This document shows, piece after piece, positions 1 through 9,825 of a DNA stretch of 64,000 nt (position 1 is the stretch's first letter; every line of letters starts with the position of its first letter). This stretch comes from Arthrobacter sp. Soil762 (lineage in GTDB: Bacteria; Actinomycetota; Actinomycetes; Actinomycetales; Micrococcaceae). The translations under genes were made by a program, and so were the position numbers. A model generated the notes under the pieces. The model had not been told where the DNA came from. It did no database searches and saw only the letters and a list, made by a program, of their open reading frames with translations. Where the stretch lies: contig NZ_LMSG01000001.1 of assembly GCF_001428335.1 (NCBI RefSeq), positions 124,841-188,840 on the forward strand, read 5' to 3'.

Positions 1-425
1 CCTTCGCGGAGGGCGATGTTCGCGAGAATTTCTGCCGTGCAGCAGATGATCGGCGCGTTCTGGTTGACGCCGGAGTCACCCGTGATCATGCCGACGTTTT
101 CTGCACCGAAGATGTCGCAAAGGGCAAAGAACTTCTCCGAGACCAGCGCCTTAATGGGGGCGGTGTAGTAACTGCGCTGGCCCCGCGCCATGGCCTGGAA
201 GTGCGCCGCGATGGCCACCAGCGATTTGCCGGAGCCCGTCGGCGTGGCGAGGATGACGTTGGCTCCGGTGGCGAGCTCCATGATGGCCTCGTCCTGGGCA
301 GCGTACAGTTCCAGGCCCCGGCTTTCGGTCCACTCAAGGAATTGGGTGTACAGGGCGTCCGGGTCGATGCCTGCGCCGGAGGGGTCTGAGGCGGACAGGA
401 CAGGCAGCTGGTCAACGAGTTTCAT
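1..425 (-). CDS. DEAD/DEAH-box helicase, N-terminal part (3' end outside window)
   Basis: The visible part encodes about 141 residues from an ATG at 425-423 and runs off the left edge. Motif I (ATPTGSGKS, about residues 60-68) is the ATP-binding loop. It is followed by a motif Ia-like stretch ([11 protein letters not shown]) and a [19 protein letters not shown] stretch like motif Ib. This matches the first RecA domain of superfamily 2 helicases of the Ski2/Lhr-like type; actinobacteria carry a family annotated with DUF3516 that starts this way. The substrate (RNA or DNA) cannot be told from this fragment. It is divergent from the methyltransferase downstream, with about 100 bases between them. 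Confidence 0.85.
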   Translation of the reverse strand, partial: MKLVDQLPVLSASDPSGAGIDPDALYTQFLEWTESRGLELYAAQDEAIMELATGANVILATPTGSGKSLVAIAAHFQAMARGQRSYYTAPIKALVSEKFFALCDIFGAENVGMITGDSGVNQNAPIICCTAEILANIALRE

Positions 426-522
426 TGATTTCCAGCTTAGTGCCCAGCCGGTGCCGGATATCCGGGCGGGCCCGGGTTAGGCTCGCGGTACTGCCAGACA
501 GCACCCGGCGATGGAGGTAACT

Positions 523-1308
523 GTGAAGTGGGACCCCGTAAAGTACGTCCAGTTCGGCGATTACCGTGACCGGCCGTTTTTCGACCTGACGGGGCGGATC
601 CAGGCCAACCGGCCACAGCACGTTGTGGACCTGGGATGTGGTCCGGGAAACCTCACGGCCACCCTCGCCAGGAGATGGCCGGAAGCGCAAGTGGTGGGGC
701 TCGATTCGTCCAGGGAAATGCTGGACAAAGCCGCCGCGCACGCAGCCAGGCATGCGGGCCTCACCTTCGAGGTGGCGGATATCGCAAACTGGACACCTCC
801 CGCTGAAACCGACGTGGTGGTCACCAACGCCGCGCTTCAGTGGGTGCCGGGGCATCAGGATATGCTGGCCGGCTGGCTTGCGGCGCTCAAGCCCGGTGCC
901 TGGTTCGCCATGCAAGTGCCGGGGAACTTCTATGCCCCGTCCCATGCCCTGATGCGGGAACTTGCAGGTTCGGCACGCTGGTCGCCCCAGCTCGACGGCG
1001 TACTTCGCGGTGGAGAGTCCGTGGGGGAGCCCGCAGATTACCTCGGCCTCATGCTGGACGCGGGCTGCACGGCGGACGCCTGGGAATCCACATACCAGCA
1101 GGTCCTCACTGGAACGGATCCGGTGCTGGACTGGGTGCGCAGCACGGCATTGCGCCCGGTCGTGGCGTTACTTTCAGCCGAGGACGGGCACGCCTTTGAA
1201 GCGGAGTATGCTGCAGCCCTGCTGTCCGCATACCCGGCAACGGCACATGGCACGGTGTTTCCGTTCCGGCGGATCTTTGCCGTGGCGCAAAAGCAGCCAC
1301 GCGCATAA
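523..1308 (+). CDS. tam: Class I SAM-dependent methyltransferase, trans-aconitate 2-methyltransferase-like
   Basis: A 261-residue cytosolic methyltransferase. The SAM-binding motif I DLGCGPG lies at about residues 36-42, with the acidic residue that binds the ribose after the next strand (VVGLDSS). The N-terminus (KWDPVKYVQFGDYRDRPFFDL) is typical of Tam, which methylates trans-aconitate, an inhibitor formed from the TCA intermediate cis-aconitate. I chose the GTG at 523 because GGAGGT (513-518) sits at good spacing before it; the in-frame ATG at 511 overlaps that ribosome site. The family call is firm. The exact substrate rests on similarity to Tam and is less sure. Confidence 0.85.
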   Translation: MKWDPVKYVQFGDYRDRPFFDLTGRIQANRPQHVVDLGCGPGNLTATLARRWPEAQVVGLDSSREMLDKAAAHAARHAGLTFEVADIANWTPPAETDVVVTNAALQWVPGHQDMLAGWLAALKPGAWFAMQVPGNFYAPSHALMRELAGSARWSPQLDGVLRGGESVGEPADYLGLMLDAGCTADAWESTYQQVLTGTDPVLDWVRSTALRPVVALLSAEDGHAFEAEYAAALLSAYPATAHGTVFPFRRIFAVAQKQPRA

Positions 1309-1374
1309 ACTCCATTCGTTTGAAGTTCTCTGGTCGGTAATGCCTTATGACTGAGAAGAGAATGTGATGCTGGT

Positions 1375-1380
1375 TACAAT
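1375..1380 (+). promoter_or_regulatory. Candidate -10 element for the ABC exporter operon
   Basis: TACAAT fits the actinobacterial -10 consensus TAnnnT. It lies about 70 bases before the ATG at 1453, in the only gap before the exporter-regulator operon. No convincing -35 is visible. Confidence 0.4.
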
Positions 1381-1452
1381 GACGACAGCGGCTTCTGGGG
1401 ATGGCAAATGGCCGGACCCTCATCGGCCTCCCAAATCCGTCCTGGAGGTGCG

Positions 1453-3198
1453 ATGCTTTTCGGCTTGATGACCCGGCTGCTGGCTGGCCACAAGGGCGCC
1501 GTAACCGCGATCGTTGCTCTCCAGCTTGTCCAGACCGCAGGCAACCTGCTGCTGCCCACCATCAACGCCGCCATCATCGACGACGGCATCGTTGCGGGGA
1601 ACACGCCGGAAATCTTCCGCCTGGGCACTGTCATGGTTCTCATAGCTGCGGTCCAGGCTTCGGCGGCCATCGCCGCGGGCTACTTCGGGGCAGTGGTTGC
1701 CATGAAGCTCGGGCACCAGCTGCGCGGCGAGGTCTTCAGCAGGATCCAGTCGCTTTCTACGCAGGAAATCGCAGCCTTCGGCACGCAAAGCCTCGTTACC
1801 AGGGCCACCAACGACACCCAGCAGATCCAGTCGTTCGCCGTCCTGGTCTTCACCATGCTTGTGGCGGCCCCCGTGATGGCGGCCGGGGGCGTCTTACTGG
1901 CGTGGCAGCAGGACATGGTGCTTTCAAGCGTCGTGATGGTCATCATGCCCATACTTCTGCTCATCATGTATCTCATCGTCCGGCGCCTCGTTCCCCTGTA
2001 CCGGCAGGGGCAGGAGCTCTTGGACCGAACGGGGGAGCAGTTTCGTGAACAGATCATCGGCGCGAATGTGATCCGCGCCTTCGTCAGGCAGGGACACGAA
2101 ACACGCCGGTTTGCGAAGACCAACAGCAGCCTCACGGGAAACAACCTTCAGTCGTCGCTGCTCGTGGCCGGCATGCTGCCGCTGATCATGATTGTGGTCA
2201 ACCTGTCGTCGGTGGCCGTGGTGTGGTTCGGTGGTCACCGGGTTTACGACGGCGGGATGAAGATCGGTGCCCTCACGGCCTTTATCGCCTACATCCTGCA
2301 GATTCTCCTGGCAATCATGATGGCCATGTACGTGTTCATGACGGCGCCGCGGGCCGCTGCCTGCGCAGAACGGCTGGGTGCCGTGTTCGATGCAAGACCG
2401 TCAGTCCAGGACCACAAAGCGCCCCAAGAGACCCGCCATGGGAGCTCCTTGGAGGGCGGCAGCGTCACTTTCAGGAACGTCAGCTTCTCCTACCCCGGAG
2501 CCGAAAATCCGGTACTGGAAGACATCAGCTTCACGGCCCGGCCAGGAACCACTGTTGCCATCGTCGGCTCAACAGGGAGCGGCAAGTCGACACTCCTGAG
2601 CCTGGTGCCCCGGTTCCTGGACGCCACGGCCGGAACCATCAGCATCGGCGGCCGGAACATCAGCTCGACGTCCCTGGACGTCCTCCGCCGGACCATGGCG
2701 GTGGTGCCGCAAATGTCGCACCTTTTCTCCGGAACCATCGCCGACAACCTGCGCGTCGCAGCTCCGGAGGCAACCGAGGGCCAGCTTTGGGAAGCCATGG
2801 AGACAGCCCAGGCCGCCGGCTTCGTCCGTGCGCTGCCACAGGGGATGGACACGGAGGTCGGGCAAGGCGGAACGAATCTCTCCGGCGGCCAGAGGCAGCG
2901 TCTCTGTATAGCGCGGGCCCTCCTGCGGCGGGTGCCCGTCTATCTCTTTGACGACAGCTTTTCCGCGCTGGACTTCGCCACCGAGGCCCGGGTCCGGGAT
3001 GCCTTGGAGATTGCCCTTGAGGGTGCAGTGGTCATTGTCGTGGCGGAAAGGATCTCCACCGCTGCCGGAGCCGCACAGATCCTGGTGCTCGATGACGGCC
3101 GGCTGGTTGCCCAGGGGACACACCTGCAACTGCTGGAGACGTCTTCCACCTACAGGGAAATCGCCGAGTCCCAACTGGCGCTGGACGACGCGCCATGA
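1453..3198 (+). CDS. Heterodimeric ABC exporter subunit A (membrane domain fused to a degenerate ATPase)
   Basis: A 581-residue half-transporter: six predicted membrane helices in roughly the first 320 residues, then a nucleotide-binding domain. Walker A GSTGSGKS is near residue 375 and the signature LSGGQ near 475. Two catalytic positions are altered. The residue after Walker B is Asp instead of Glu (YLFDDSFSALD), and the H-loop reads VAERIST where VAHRIST is usual. This marks it as the non-catalytic partner of a LmrCD/TmrAB-like pair. The ATG at 1453 is chosen because GGAGG precedes it by four bases; an upstream in-frame ATG at 1408 has no such site. It overlaps subunit B by four bases (ATGA). 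The substrate is unknown. Confidence 0.9.
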   Translation: MLFGLMTRLLAGHKGAVTAIVALQLVQTAGNLLLPTINAAIIDDGIVAGNTPEIFRLGTVMVLIAAVQASAAIAAGYFGAVVAMKLGHQLRGEVFSRIQSLSTQEIAAFGTQSLVTRATNDTQQIQSFAVLVFTMLVAAPVMAAGGVLLAWQQDMVLSSVVMVIMPILLLIMYLIVRRLVPLYRQGQELLDRTGEQFREQIIGANVIRAFVRQGHETRRFAKTNSSLTGNNLQSSLLVAGMLPLIMIVVNLSSVAVVWFGGHRVYDGGMKIGALTAFIAYILQILLAIMMAMYVFMTAPRAAACAERLGAVFDARPSVQDHKAPQETRHGSSLEGGSVTFRNVSFSYPGAENPVLEDISFTARPGTTVAIVGSTGSGKSTLLSLVPRFLDATAGTISIGGRNISSTSLDVLRRTMAVVPQMSHLFSGTIADNLRVAAPEATEGQLWEAMETAQAAGFVRALPQGMDTEVGQGGTNLSGGQRQRLCIARALLRRVPVYLFDDSFSALDFATEARVRDALEIALEGAVVIVVAERISTAAGAAQILVLDDGRLVAQGTHLQLLETSSTYREIAESQLALDDAP

Positions 3199-5006
3199 CC
3201 GCTTCGCCCGGCGCCGGGGCGTCCGAAGGGTTCTGGCCCACAGCGGGCCGGGTCCTCGCTTTGCTGCGCCCGTCCAGGGGGCGGATGCTGGGTGCAGTTG
3301 TGGCCACCTGCGCTTTTGTTGCCCTCAACGTCGCGGCGCCGCAGTTCCTCGGTGATGCCACCGATGTGGTGGTGGATGGGGTCTACAGCGGAGTACTCGA
3401 CGGGCAGCGCCTGGGACTCCTGCTGGCCGCCGTTGCCGCGATGTACATCGGCGCTTCGCTGTTCAACTGGATCCAGGGAGCGCTGACGGCAAGCGCGGTT
3501 CACGGCCTGATGTACCGCCTCCGGGCATCGGTTCAAGACAAGCTGCACCGGCTTCCTTCCACGTACTTCCAAGAGCAGTCCAGGGGTGATGTCCTAAGCC
3601 GCGTCACCAATGACATCGACAATATTTCGCAAGCGCTCAGCCAGGTCCTCACGCAGCTGATCATGTCTGTCCTGATGCTGTGCGGTGCCTTGGCCATGAT
3701 GCTGTGGATCTCGCCGCTCCTGGCCATGATCGCGCTTGTTTCGGTGCCCTTGTCCACCCTTATCACCGTTATGGTGGCCCGGAAGTCCCAAGCGCATTTT
3801 GCCCGCCAGTGGACCGAAACGGGTGAGTTGAACGCGCATGTGGAGGAGTTTGTCACCGGGCACGAGGTTATTAAGGCCTTCGGGTACCAGGACCAGGCAG
3901 CGGCAGTCTTCAAGGCAAGCAACGACCGCCTGGCCCGGGCATCCGCACGGGCCCAGTATTCATCCGGCATTGTCCAGCCGTTGATGGTCCTTATCGCCAA
4001 TATCAATTACATCGCGGTGGCGGTGGTGGGGGCGCTCCAGGTCACCATGGGGGCCATGACCATCGGCGGGATCCAGGCGTTCATCCAGTTCAGCCGGCTT
4101 TTCACCCAGCCTGTGGGCCAGATCGGCGGCATGCTCAACGTCATCCAGTCCTGCGTGGCTTCGGCGCGCCGTGTGTTCGACCTGCTCGACGCCGCGGAGA
4201 TACCTGCCGAGCCCGAAAGTGACGGTCACAAACCCGGTCAGGAAGGGCGGATTGTGTTCAGTGATGTCACCTTCGGCTATGCCCGGGCTGACCCTGTGGT
4301 CCGTAGACTGTCGTTCACGGTGGAACCGGGCCGGACGGTCGCGATTGTCGGGCACACGGGCGCCGGCAAGACCACCGTTGTCAACCTGCTCATGCGGTTC
4401 TATGAGGTCGACGCCGGCAGGATCACCATCGGGGGTACCGACATTGCTGACATTCCGCGGGACGTCCTGCGCAAGGGATTCGGCGTGGTGCTGCAGGATG
4501 CCTGGCTGTTTTCCGGCAGCATCAGGGAGAACATCGAATACGGCCGGCCAGGAGCCACGTTCGCGGAGATCACTGCGGCAGCGGAGGCGAGCCACGTGGA
4601 CCACCTCATCAGGTCGCTGCCGGCCGGCTACGACACGATGCTGGGCAACGGGGGAGAGCCGCTCAGCCAGGGCCAGCGCCAGCTGATCTCCATCGCCCGG
4701 GCGCAGTTGGCGGACCGCACTGTGCTGGTCCTGGATGAGGCCACCAGTTCAGTGGATTCCCGGACCGAGGAACTGATCCGCCAGGCCATGCAGAGGTTGC
4801 GCCGTGGAAAAACAAGCTTTGTGATCGCCCACCGTTTGTCCACGGTCCGGGACGCTGATCTAATTCTGGTCATGGACCACGGACGCATTGCAGAGCAGGG
4901 AACCCATCGAAGCCTCCTGGCAGCCAACGGCCGCTATGCACGGCTCTACAACGCCCAGTTCGCCGGACGCCCGGGCCGCGCCGGCACGATGGAGGCCGGA
5001 CGATGA
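3195..5006 (+). CDS. Heterodimeric ABC exporter subunit B (membrane domain fused to an active ATPase)
   Basis: A 603-residue half-transporter with an N-terminal six-helix domain and a C-terminal ATPase. Walker A GHTGAGKT is near residue 385. Walker B has the catalytic Glu (VLVLDEATSSVD) and the H-loop is intact (VIAHRLST). Its own ABC signature is LSQGQ rather than LSGGQ. In the dimer this signature faces the degenerate Walker site of subunit A, so one ATP site is consensus and one is not. The start ATG overlaps the stop of subunit A, and its stop overlaps the regulator start, so all three genes should be co-translated. Confidence 0.9.
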   Translation: MTASPGAGASEGFWPTAGRVLALLRPSRGRMLGAVVATCAFVALNVAAPQFLGDATDVVVDGVYSGVLDGQRLGLLLAAVAAMYIGASLFNWIQGALTASAVHGLMYRLRASVQDKLHRLPSTYFQEQSRGDVLSRVTNDIDNISQALSQVLTQLIMSVLMLCGALAMMLWISPLLAMIALVSVPLSTLITVMVARKSQAHFARQWTETGELNAHVEEFVTGHEVIKAFGYQDQAAAVFKASNDRLARASARAQYSSGIVQPLMVLIANINYIAVAVVGALQVTMGAMTIGGIQAFIQFSRLFTQPVGQIGGMLNVIQSCVASARRVFDLLDAAEIPAEPESDGHKPGQEGRIVFSDVTFGYARADPVVRRLSFTVEPGRTVAIVGHTGAGKTTVVNLLMRFYEVDAGRITIGGTDIADIPRDVLRKGFGVVLQDAWLFSGSIRENIEYGRPGATFAEITAAAEASHVDHLIRSLPAGYDTMLGNGGEPLSQGQRQLISIARAQLADRTVLVLDEATSSVDSRTEELIRQAMQRLRRGKTSFVIAHRLSTVRDADLILVMDHGRIAEQGTHRSLLAANGRYARLYNAQFAGRPGRAGTMEAGR

Positions 5007-5383
5007 CAACAGCTGGTCCGTTCCCCGGAACCTGGAAGCCCAACCAGTCCAGCACGGTGGCACTGTTTGAGCAGCTGCGCCTGCATGTGATCCGCCTTGC
5101 GGACAGCGGGGCCCTTCCGCCGGGAACCAAGCTGCCGGCGGTGCGGACCCTGGCGGGGCTGCTCGACGTCGCGCCCCACACGGTGGCCAGGGCGTACAAG
5201 GAGCTGGAGGCAGCCGGTGTCGTGGCCACGAAGGGCAGGAACGGCACCGTGGTGTGCGCGCGTGATGAGCGGGCAGATGCGCTCTCCCTGGCCGCCAACT
5301 CCTATGCGTCAGTGGCCAAGGCCCAGGGTGCCACCTTTGCGGAAGCGGTCCAGCTGCTGGCAGCAGCCTACGACGCCGACTAG
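5003..5383 (+). CDS. GntR-family transcriptional regulator, YtrA type
   Basis: A 126-residue DNA-binding protein with an N-terminal winged helix (about residues 18-80; LPAVRTLAGLLDVAPHTVARAYKELEAAGVV holds the recognition helix). Only a short helical tail follows instead of a large effector domain. That size and layout are characteristic of the YtrA subfamily, which usually controls an adjacent ABC transporter. It overlaps the exporter subunit B by four bases, so it is the last gene of a three-gene operon and probably autoregulates it. The inducer is unknown. Confidence 0.9.
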   Translation: MTTAGPFPGTWKPNQSSTVALFEQLRLHVIRLADSGALPPGTKLPAVRTLAGLLDVAPHTVARAYKELEAAGVVATKGRNGTVVCARDERADALSLAANSYASVAKAQGATFAEAVQLLAAAYDAD

Positions 5384-5402
5384 CCGGACCCCGCATGGAT
5401 AT

Positions 5403-5418
5403 TCGAAGAAGTTTTCGA
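5403..5418 (+). promoter_or_regulatory. LexA-type SOS box upstream of uvrA
   Basis: The 16-base site TCGAAGAAGTTTTCGA matches the actinobacterial/Gram-positive SOS consensus TCGAAC-N4-GTTCGA at 10 of 12 conserved positions. It lies immediately before a -10-like TAGCAT (5420-5425), so bound LexA would cover the promoter. Confidence 0.8.
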
Positions 5419-5431
5419 TTAGCATTAGTGG

Positions 5432-8359
5432 GTGCCTAAAGCCGTAGCTGAAGAAACAGCAGTCGAATCCGTCCCCGTCGCCGTTCCCCAGGCCCCAGCC
5501 ACGCCTGCCCGGCCAGACCTCTCCCGCCTTGTGGTCAAAGGGGCGCGCGAGCATAACCTGCGCAACGTGGACTTGGATCTGCCCCGTGATGCCATGATCG
5601 TTTTCACCGGGCTGTCCGGTTCCGGGAAGTCGTCCCTGGCGTTCGACACAATTTTCGCCGAGGGCCAGCGGCGCTACGTTGAGTCCCTGTCGGCCTACGC
5701 CCGCCAGTTCCTCGGCCAGGTGGACAAGCCGGACGTCGATTTCATCGAGGGGCTCTCGCCGGCTGTATCGATTGACCAGAAGTCCACCAGCAAGAACCCC
5801 CGGTCCACGGTTGGCACCATCACCGAAATTTATGACTACATGCGATTGCTGTGGGCACGCGTAGGACGGCCGCATTGCCCGGTCTGTGGCGAGGTTGTGG
5901 CCCGGCAGACTCCGCAGCAGATCGTGGACCAGCTGCTTGAGCTTGACGAAGGCACGCGATTCCAGGTCCTGGCGCCTGTGGTGCGGGGGCGCAAGGGCGA
6001 GTTCGTGGACCTCTTCAAGGAGCTGACCGCCAAGGGCTATTCGCGTGCCCGGGTGGACGGTGAGCTGATCCAGCTGAGCGAGCCGCCCAAACTCGGCAAG
6101 CAGTTCAAGCACACGATTGAGGTGGTGGTGGACCGCCTGGTGGTTAAGGAAGGCATCAGCCAGCGCCTCACGGACTCCGTTGAAACGGCGCTTGGCCTGG
6201 CCGAAGGCCGGGTGCTGGCCGAGTTCGTCGATCTGGACGCAGACGCGCCGGGACGGCTGGGGGCATTTTCCGAGAACCTCGCCTGCCCCAACGAACATCC
6301 CCTGGCCATCGATGAAATCGAGCCGCGGTCCTTCTCCTTCAACAACCCTTTCGGCGCCTGTTCCGCGTGCAGCGGCATCGGTACACGGCTCGAGGTTGAC
6401 GAAGAACTGATCATTCCGAATCCTGAGCTGTCGTTATCCGAGGGCGCCATCGCGCCATGGTCACTAGGCACCGCAACAACCGAGTATTGGAACCGCCTGC
6501 TCGAAGGGCTGTCCAAGGAGCTTGGCTTCTCCATGGACACACCCTGGGAAAAGCTGGGCAACGACGTCCGCCAGACCGTCCTGCACGGCAAGGACCACAA
6601 GGTGGTTGTGCAGTACAAGAACCGCTTCGGACGGGAACGTAAATACAGCACCGGCTTCGAAGGTGCCATCCAGTATGTCCACCGCAAGCACGGTGAGACG
6701 GACTCCGAATGGGCCCGCGACCGCTACGAAGAGTACATGCGGCAGATCGCTTGCCCCGCGTGCAATGGCGCCCGGCTCAACCCCGCCTCGCTGTCCGTCC
6801 TGATCAACGGCAAGTCCATCGCCGACGTCGCGGCCATGCCCATGCGCGTGTGCGCGGACTTCCTGAACAACCTGGTCCTGACCGGCCGTGAGGCCCAGAT
6901 CGCCCACCAGGTGCTCAAGGAAATACAGGCCCGGCTGACCTTCCTGCTCGACGTCGGGCTGGAATACCTGAATCTCGAGCGCCCCTCCGCCACCTTGTCC
7001 GGCGGCGAAGCGCAGCGAATCCGGCTCGCCACCCAGATCGGTTCCGGCCTCGTGGGCGTCCTTTACGTCCTGGACGAGCCCTCCATCGGCCTCCACCAGC
7101 GCGACAACCGCCGGCTTATTGACACCCTGACCCGGCTCCGCGACATGGGCAACACGCTTATCGTTGTGGAGCACGATGAGGACACCATCCAGGTGGCGGA
7201 CTGGATCGTGGACATCGGGCCCGGCGCAGGCGAGCACGGCGGCCAGGTGGTGCACTCGGGTTCGTACCAGGATCTCCTGGCCAACACCAACTCACTGACC
7301 GGCGATTACCTGTCCGGCCGCAAGAAGATCGACATCCCCAAGAAGCGGCGCAAATACGACAAAAAGCGTGAGCTGAAGGTCGTCGGGGCGCGTGAAAACA
7401 ACCTGGTCAACGTTGATGCGGCCTTCCCCCTGGGCCTGTTCACTGCCGTGACCGGCGTCAGCGGCTCCGGCAAATCCACCCTGGTCAACGAGATCCTCTA
7501 CAAGGTGCTGGCCAACAAGCTCAACGGCGCCAAGCAGGTGGCCGGACGCCACAAGAGCATCATGGGCCTGGAGCACCTGGACAAGGTAGTGCACGTGGAC
7601 CAGAGCCCTATCGGGCGCACCCCACGCTCCAACCCCGCCACGTACACCGGTGTCTTTGACAACATTCGCAAGCTCTTCGCCGAAACCACCGAGGCCAAGG
7701 TCCGTGGCTACCTGCCAGGCCGGTTCTCCTTCAACGTCAAGGGCGGGCGCTGCGAAGCCTGCGCAGGTGACGGCACACTGAAGATCGAAATGAACTTCCT
7801 GCCGGACGTCTACGTTCCCTGCGAGGTGTGCCACGGCGCACGGTACAACCGCGAGACCCTGGAAGTCCACTACAAGGGCAAGACCATCGCGGATGTGCTC
7901 AACATGCCCATCGAAGAAGGTGCGGAGTTCTTCGCGGCCTTCTCCCCGATCGCCCGGCACCTGAACACCCTCGTGGACGTGGGCCTCGGCTACGTCCGGC
8001 TGGGACAGCCGGCAACCACCCTCTCCGGCGGTGAGGCCCAGCGGGTCAAGCTCGCCGCGGAACTGCAGAAGCGCTCCAACGGACGCAGTGTGTATGTTCT
8101 TGACGAGCCCACCACGGGCCTCCACTTCGAGGACATCCGCAAGCTCCTGATGGTTCTTCAGAGTCTGGTGGACAAGGGCAACACGGTGATCACCATCGAA
8201 CACAACCTGGACGTCATCAAGAGTGCCGACTGGATCGTGGATCTTGGCCCGGACGGCGGGTCGGGCGGCGGCCAGATCGTGGCAACCGGCACGCCCGAGC
8301 AGGTATCGAAATCCACCAAGGGCCACACGGCATCCTTCCTCGCGGAAATACTGGGCTAA
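5432..8359 (+). CDS. uvrA: Excinuclease ABC subunit A
   Basis: A 975-residue DNA damage sensor of nucleotide excision repair that loads UvrB at lesions. It has two ABC ATPase modules: Walker A GLSGSGKS at about residues 60-67 and GVSGSGKS in the second half, with signatures [11 protein letters not shown] and [11 protein letters not shown]. Zinc-binding cysteine pairs are visible (for example [22 protein letters not shown] with CEVCHG). Length is normal. The GTG at 5432 lies about six bases after the -10-like TAGCAT with no Shine-Dalgarno, so the mRNA is probably leaderless. An SOS box overlaps the promoter. uvrC lies 1.5 kb downstream on the same strand; uvrB is not in the window. Confidence 0.97.
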   Translation: MPKAVAEETAVESVPVAVPQAPATPARPDLSRLVVKGAREHNLRNVDLDLPRDAMIVFTGLSGSGKSSLAFDTIFAEGQRRYVESLSAYARQFLGQVDKPDVDFIEGLSPAVSIDQKSTSKNPRSTVGTITEIYDYMRLLWARVGRPHCPVCGEVVARQTPQQIVDQLLELDEGTRFQVLAPVVRGRKGEFVDLFKELTAKGYSRARVDGELIQLSEPPKLGKQFKHTIEVVVDRLVVKEGISQRLTDSVETALGLAEGRVLAEFVDLDADAPGRLGAFSENLACPNEHPLAIDEIEPRSFSFNNPFGACSACSGIGTRLEVDEELIIPNPELSLSEGAIAPWSLGTATTEYWNRLLEGLSKELGFSMDTPWEKLGNDVRQTVLHGKDHKVVVQYKNRFGRERKYSTGFEGAIQYVHRKHGETDSEWARDRYEEYMRQIACPACNGARLNPASLSVLINGKSIADVAAMPMRVCADFLNNLVLTGREAQIAHQVLKEIQARLTFLLDVGLEYLNLERPSATLSGGEAQRIRLATQIGSGLVGVLYVLDEPSIGLHQRDNRRLIDTLTRLRDMGNTLIVVEHDEDTIQVADWIVDIGPGAGEHGGQVVHSGSYQDLLANTNSLTGDYLSGRKKIDIPKKRRKYDKKRELKVVGARENNLVNVDAAFPLGLFTAVTGVSGSGKSTLVNEILYKVLANKLNGAKQVAGRHKSIMGLEHLDKVVHVDQSPIGRTPRSNPATYTGVFDNIRKLFAETTEAKVRGYLPGRFSFNVKGGRCEACAGDGTLKIEMNFLPDVYVPCEVCHGARYNRETLEVHYKGKTIADVLNMPIEEGAEFFAAFSPIARHLNTLVDVGLGYVRLGQPATTLSGGEAQRVKLAAELQKRSNGRSVYVLDEPTTGLHFEDIRKLLMVLQSLVDKGNTVITIEHNLDVIKSADWIVDLGPDGGSGGGQIVATGTPEQVSKSTKGHTASFLAEILG

Positions 8360-8437
8360 GCGGTTGGCCTCCGATGACGTATGCCGTGTCGGGCATGCGA
8401 GTTTCAGGCATGCTCGGTGTCATGAGAAACTAAGCCG

Positions 8438-9151
8438 GTGACTCAAACAACAGTGCCCGTGATCTTTGACCTGGACGGCACTCTTGTCGATCCGGCCAGC
8501 GGAATATCCGGCGGAATCGCAGCAGCCCTTGCCGCCGCAGGTCTGCCGGTTCCTGGCCAGGACGTCCTGAACTCGATGATCGGCCCCAAACTCAGCGACA
8601 CACTCCAGAGTGTCTGCAAGGTACCGGCCGAGATGCTTGACGAGGTCATCCGGACGTACCGGCAGTACTACCTGGCCACTGGAATAGCCCAGAGCCGGCT
8701 GTACCCCGGGATCAGGGAAGCGCTGGAGACCTTCGCGGCCGAAGGCAGGCCAGTCGCCGTCGCCACGCAGAAGCCCGAAGGGCTGGCCCAGATCGTGCTG
8801 CGCCACCACGGCATCGCCAACCTGTTCCAGTCCATCAGGGGTTCGGCGGACAACGAATCGTCAACGGATGGTCCGGTGGGGAAGGCGGACATCATCGCCG
8901 CGGCCCTGACGGACCTCTCCACCCAGCACGCCGTTATGGTGGGTGACCGCGCCCAGGATGTGGCGGGCGCCATCGCGAACGGGCTTGACTGCATCGGCGT
9001 GGGCTGGGGTTTCGCTCCCGACGGCGAACTTGAGGAAGCCGGGGCCGTCACCGTGGTGGACACCACCGCGGGCATGGTTGCCGCCATCGGGCGCCTCGAA
9101 GCCATCCACGCTGCCGCGATGAGTGAGGTGCGCAACGATGGCGCTGTTTGA
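8438..9151 (+). CDS. HAD-superfamily phosphatase, Gph/PpaX-like
   Basis: A 237-residue Rossmann-fold phosphatase. The nucleophile motif is IFDLDGTLVD near the N-terminus, with a helical cap domain after it (about residues 15-85). A conserved Lys stands in VGKADI and the acidic motif is MVGDRAQDVAGA. This is the subfamily IA layout seen in phosphoglycolate phosphatase and pyrophosphatase PpaX. The GTG start at 8438 has no obvious ribosome site. The gene overlaps the start of the acyltransferase by about 14 bases, suggesting translational coupling. The substrate cannot be fixed from sequence. Confidence 0.88.
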   Translation: MTQTTVPVIFDLDGTLVDPASGISGGIAAALAAAGLPVPGQDVLNSMIGPKLSDTLQSVCKVPAEMLDEVIRTYRQYYLATGIAQSRLYPGIREALETFAAEGRPVAVATQKPEGLAQIVLRHHGIANLFQSIRGSADNESSTDGPVGKADIIAAALTDLSTQHAVMVGDRAQDVAGAIANGLDCIGVGWGFAPDGELEEAGAVTVVDTTAGMVAAIGRLEAIHAAAMSEVRNDGAV

Positions 9152-9806
9152 GGCGGTCCGCTGGACCTTTCGCGGGCTCGTCGCGGGCACCTGCCGGCCC
9201 ACTGTCGTCGGCCTTGAAAACGTCCCGAAAGAGGGGCCCTTCATTGTGGCCCCGAACCATCTTTCCTTCTTTGACAGCGTGATTGTCCAGGCACTGATGC
9301 CGCGGCCCGTGGCCTTCTTCGCGAAAGCCGAGTACTTCACCACGGGTGGCGTGAAGGGCAAGGTCATGAAATCTTTCTTCGAGTCCGTGGGCTCCATCCC
9401 CGTGGAGCGCGGCGAGCAGGCAGCGAGCGTCCAGGCGCTCAAAACCCTCCTGGACATCCTCGATGCGGGCAAGGGCATCGGCATCTACCCTGAAGGCACA
9501 CGGTCGCGGGACGGTATTCTCTACCGCGGCCGTACCGGCGTGGGCTGGCTTGCACTGGCAACCGGAGCTCCCGTGATCCCGGTTGGACTGATCGGGACGG
9601 AGAACCTGCAGCCGGCTGGTGAGAAGGGGTTCAAGCCGCATCACTTCACCATGAAGGTGGGGGAGCCGCTGTATTTCGACAAGACCGGCCCGGATCATTC
9701 GCTGCCGGCGCGGCGGCAGGTAACGGACCGCATCATGGATGCGATCGCCGAACTCAGCGGCCAGGAACGCTCCACCAGCTACAACCAGAGCAAGGCCGCG
9801 GACTAG
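9138..9806 (+). CDS. 1-acyl-sn-glycerol-3-phosphate acyltransferase family protein
   Basis: A 222-residue PlsC-type acyltransferase. The catalytic HX4D motif appears as NHLSFFD and the substrate-binding motif as YPEGTRSRDG. PlsC enzymes transfer an acyl chain to lysophosphatidate at the inner face of the membrane during phospholipid synthesis. Actinobacteria encode several paralogues, so the exact acceptor is uncertain. I chose the ATG at 9138, preceded by GAGGTG at 7-base spacing, over the in-frame GTG at 9123. Confidence 0.88.
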   Translation: MALFEAVRWTFRGLVAGTCRPTVVGLENVPKEGPFIVAPNHLSFFDSVIVQALMPRPVAFFAKAEYFTTGGVKGKVMKSFFESVGSIPVERGEQAASVQALKTLLDILDAGKGIGIYPEGTRSRDGILYRGRTGVGWLALATGAPVIPVGLIGTENLQPAGEKGFKPHHFTMKVGEPLYFDKTGPDHSLPARRQVTDRIMDAIAELSGQERSTSYNQSKAAD

Positions 9807-9813
9807 GCGTTAG

Positions 9814-9819
9814 TAGAAT
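9814..9819 (+). promoter_or_regulatory. -10 element of a probable leaderless uvrC promoter
   Basis: TAGAAT ends six bases before the GTG start of uvrC at 9826. No Shine-Dalgarno fits between, so transcription would begin at or next to the start codon. Confidence 0.5.
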
Positions 9820-9825
9820 GAAGTA

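Noticed and set aside
1326..1357. Operator for the GntR regulator (TTCTC and GAGAA arms)
   Set aside because: Arms of five bases with a 22-base spacer are not the YtrA operator form and are likely chance.
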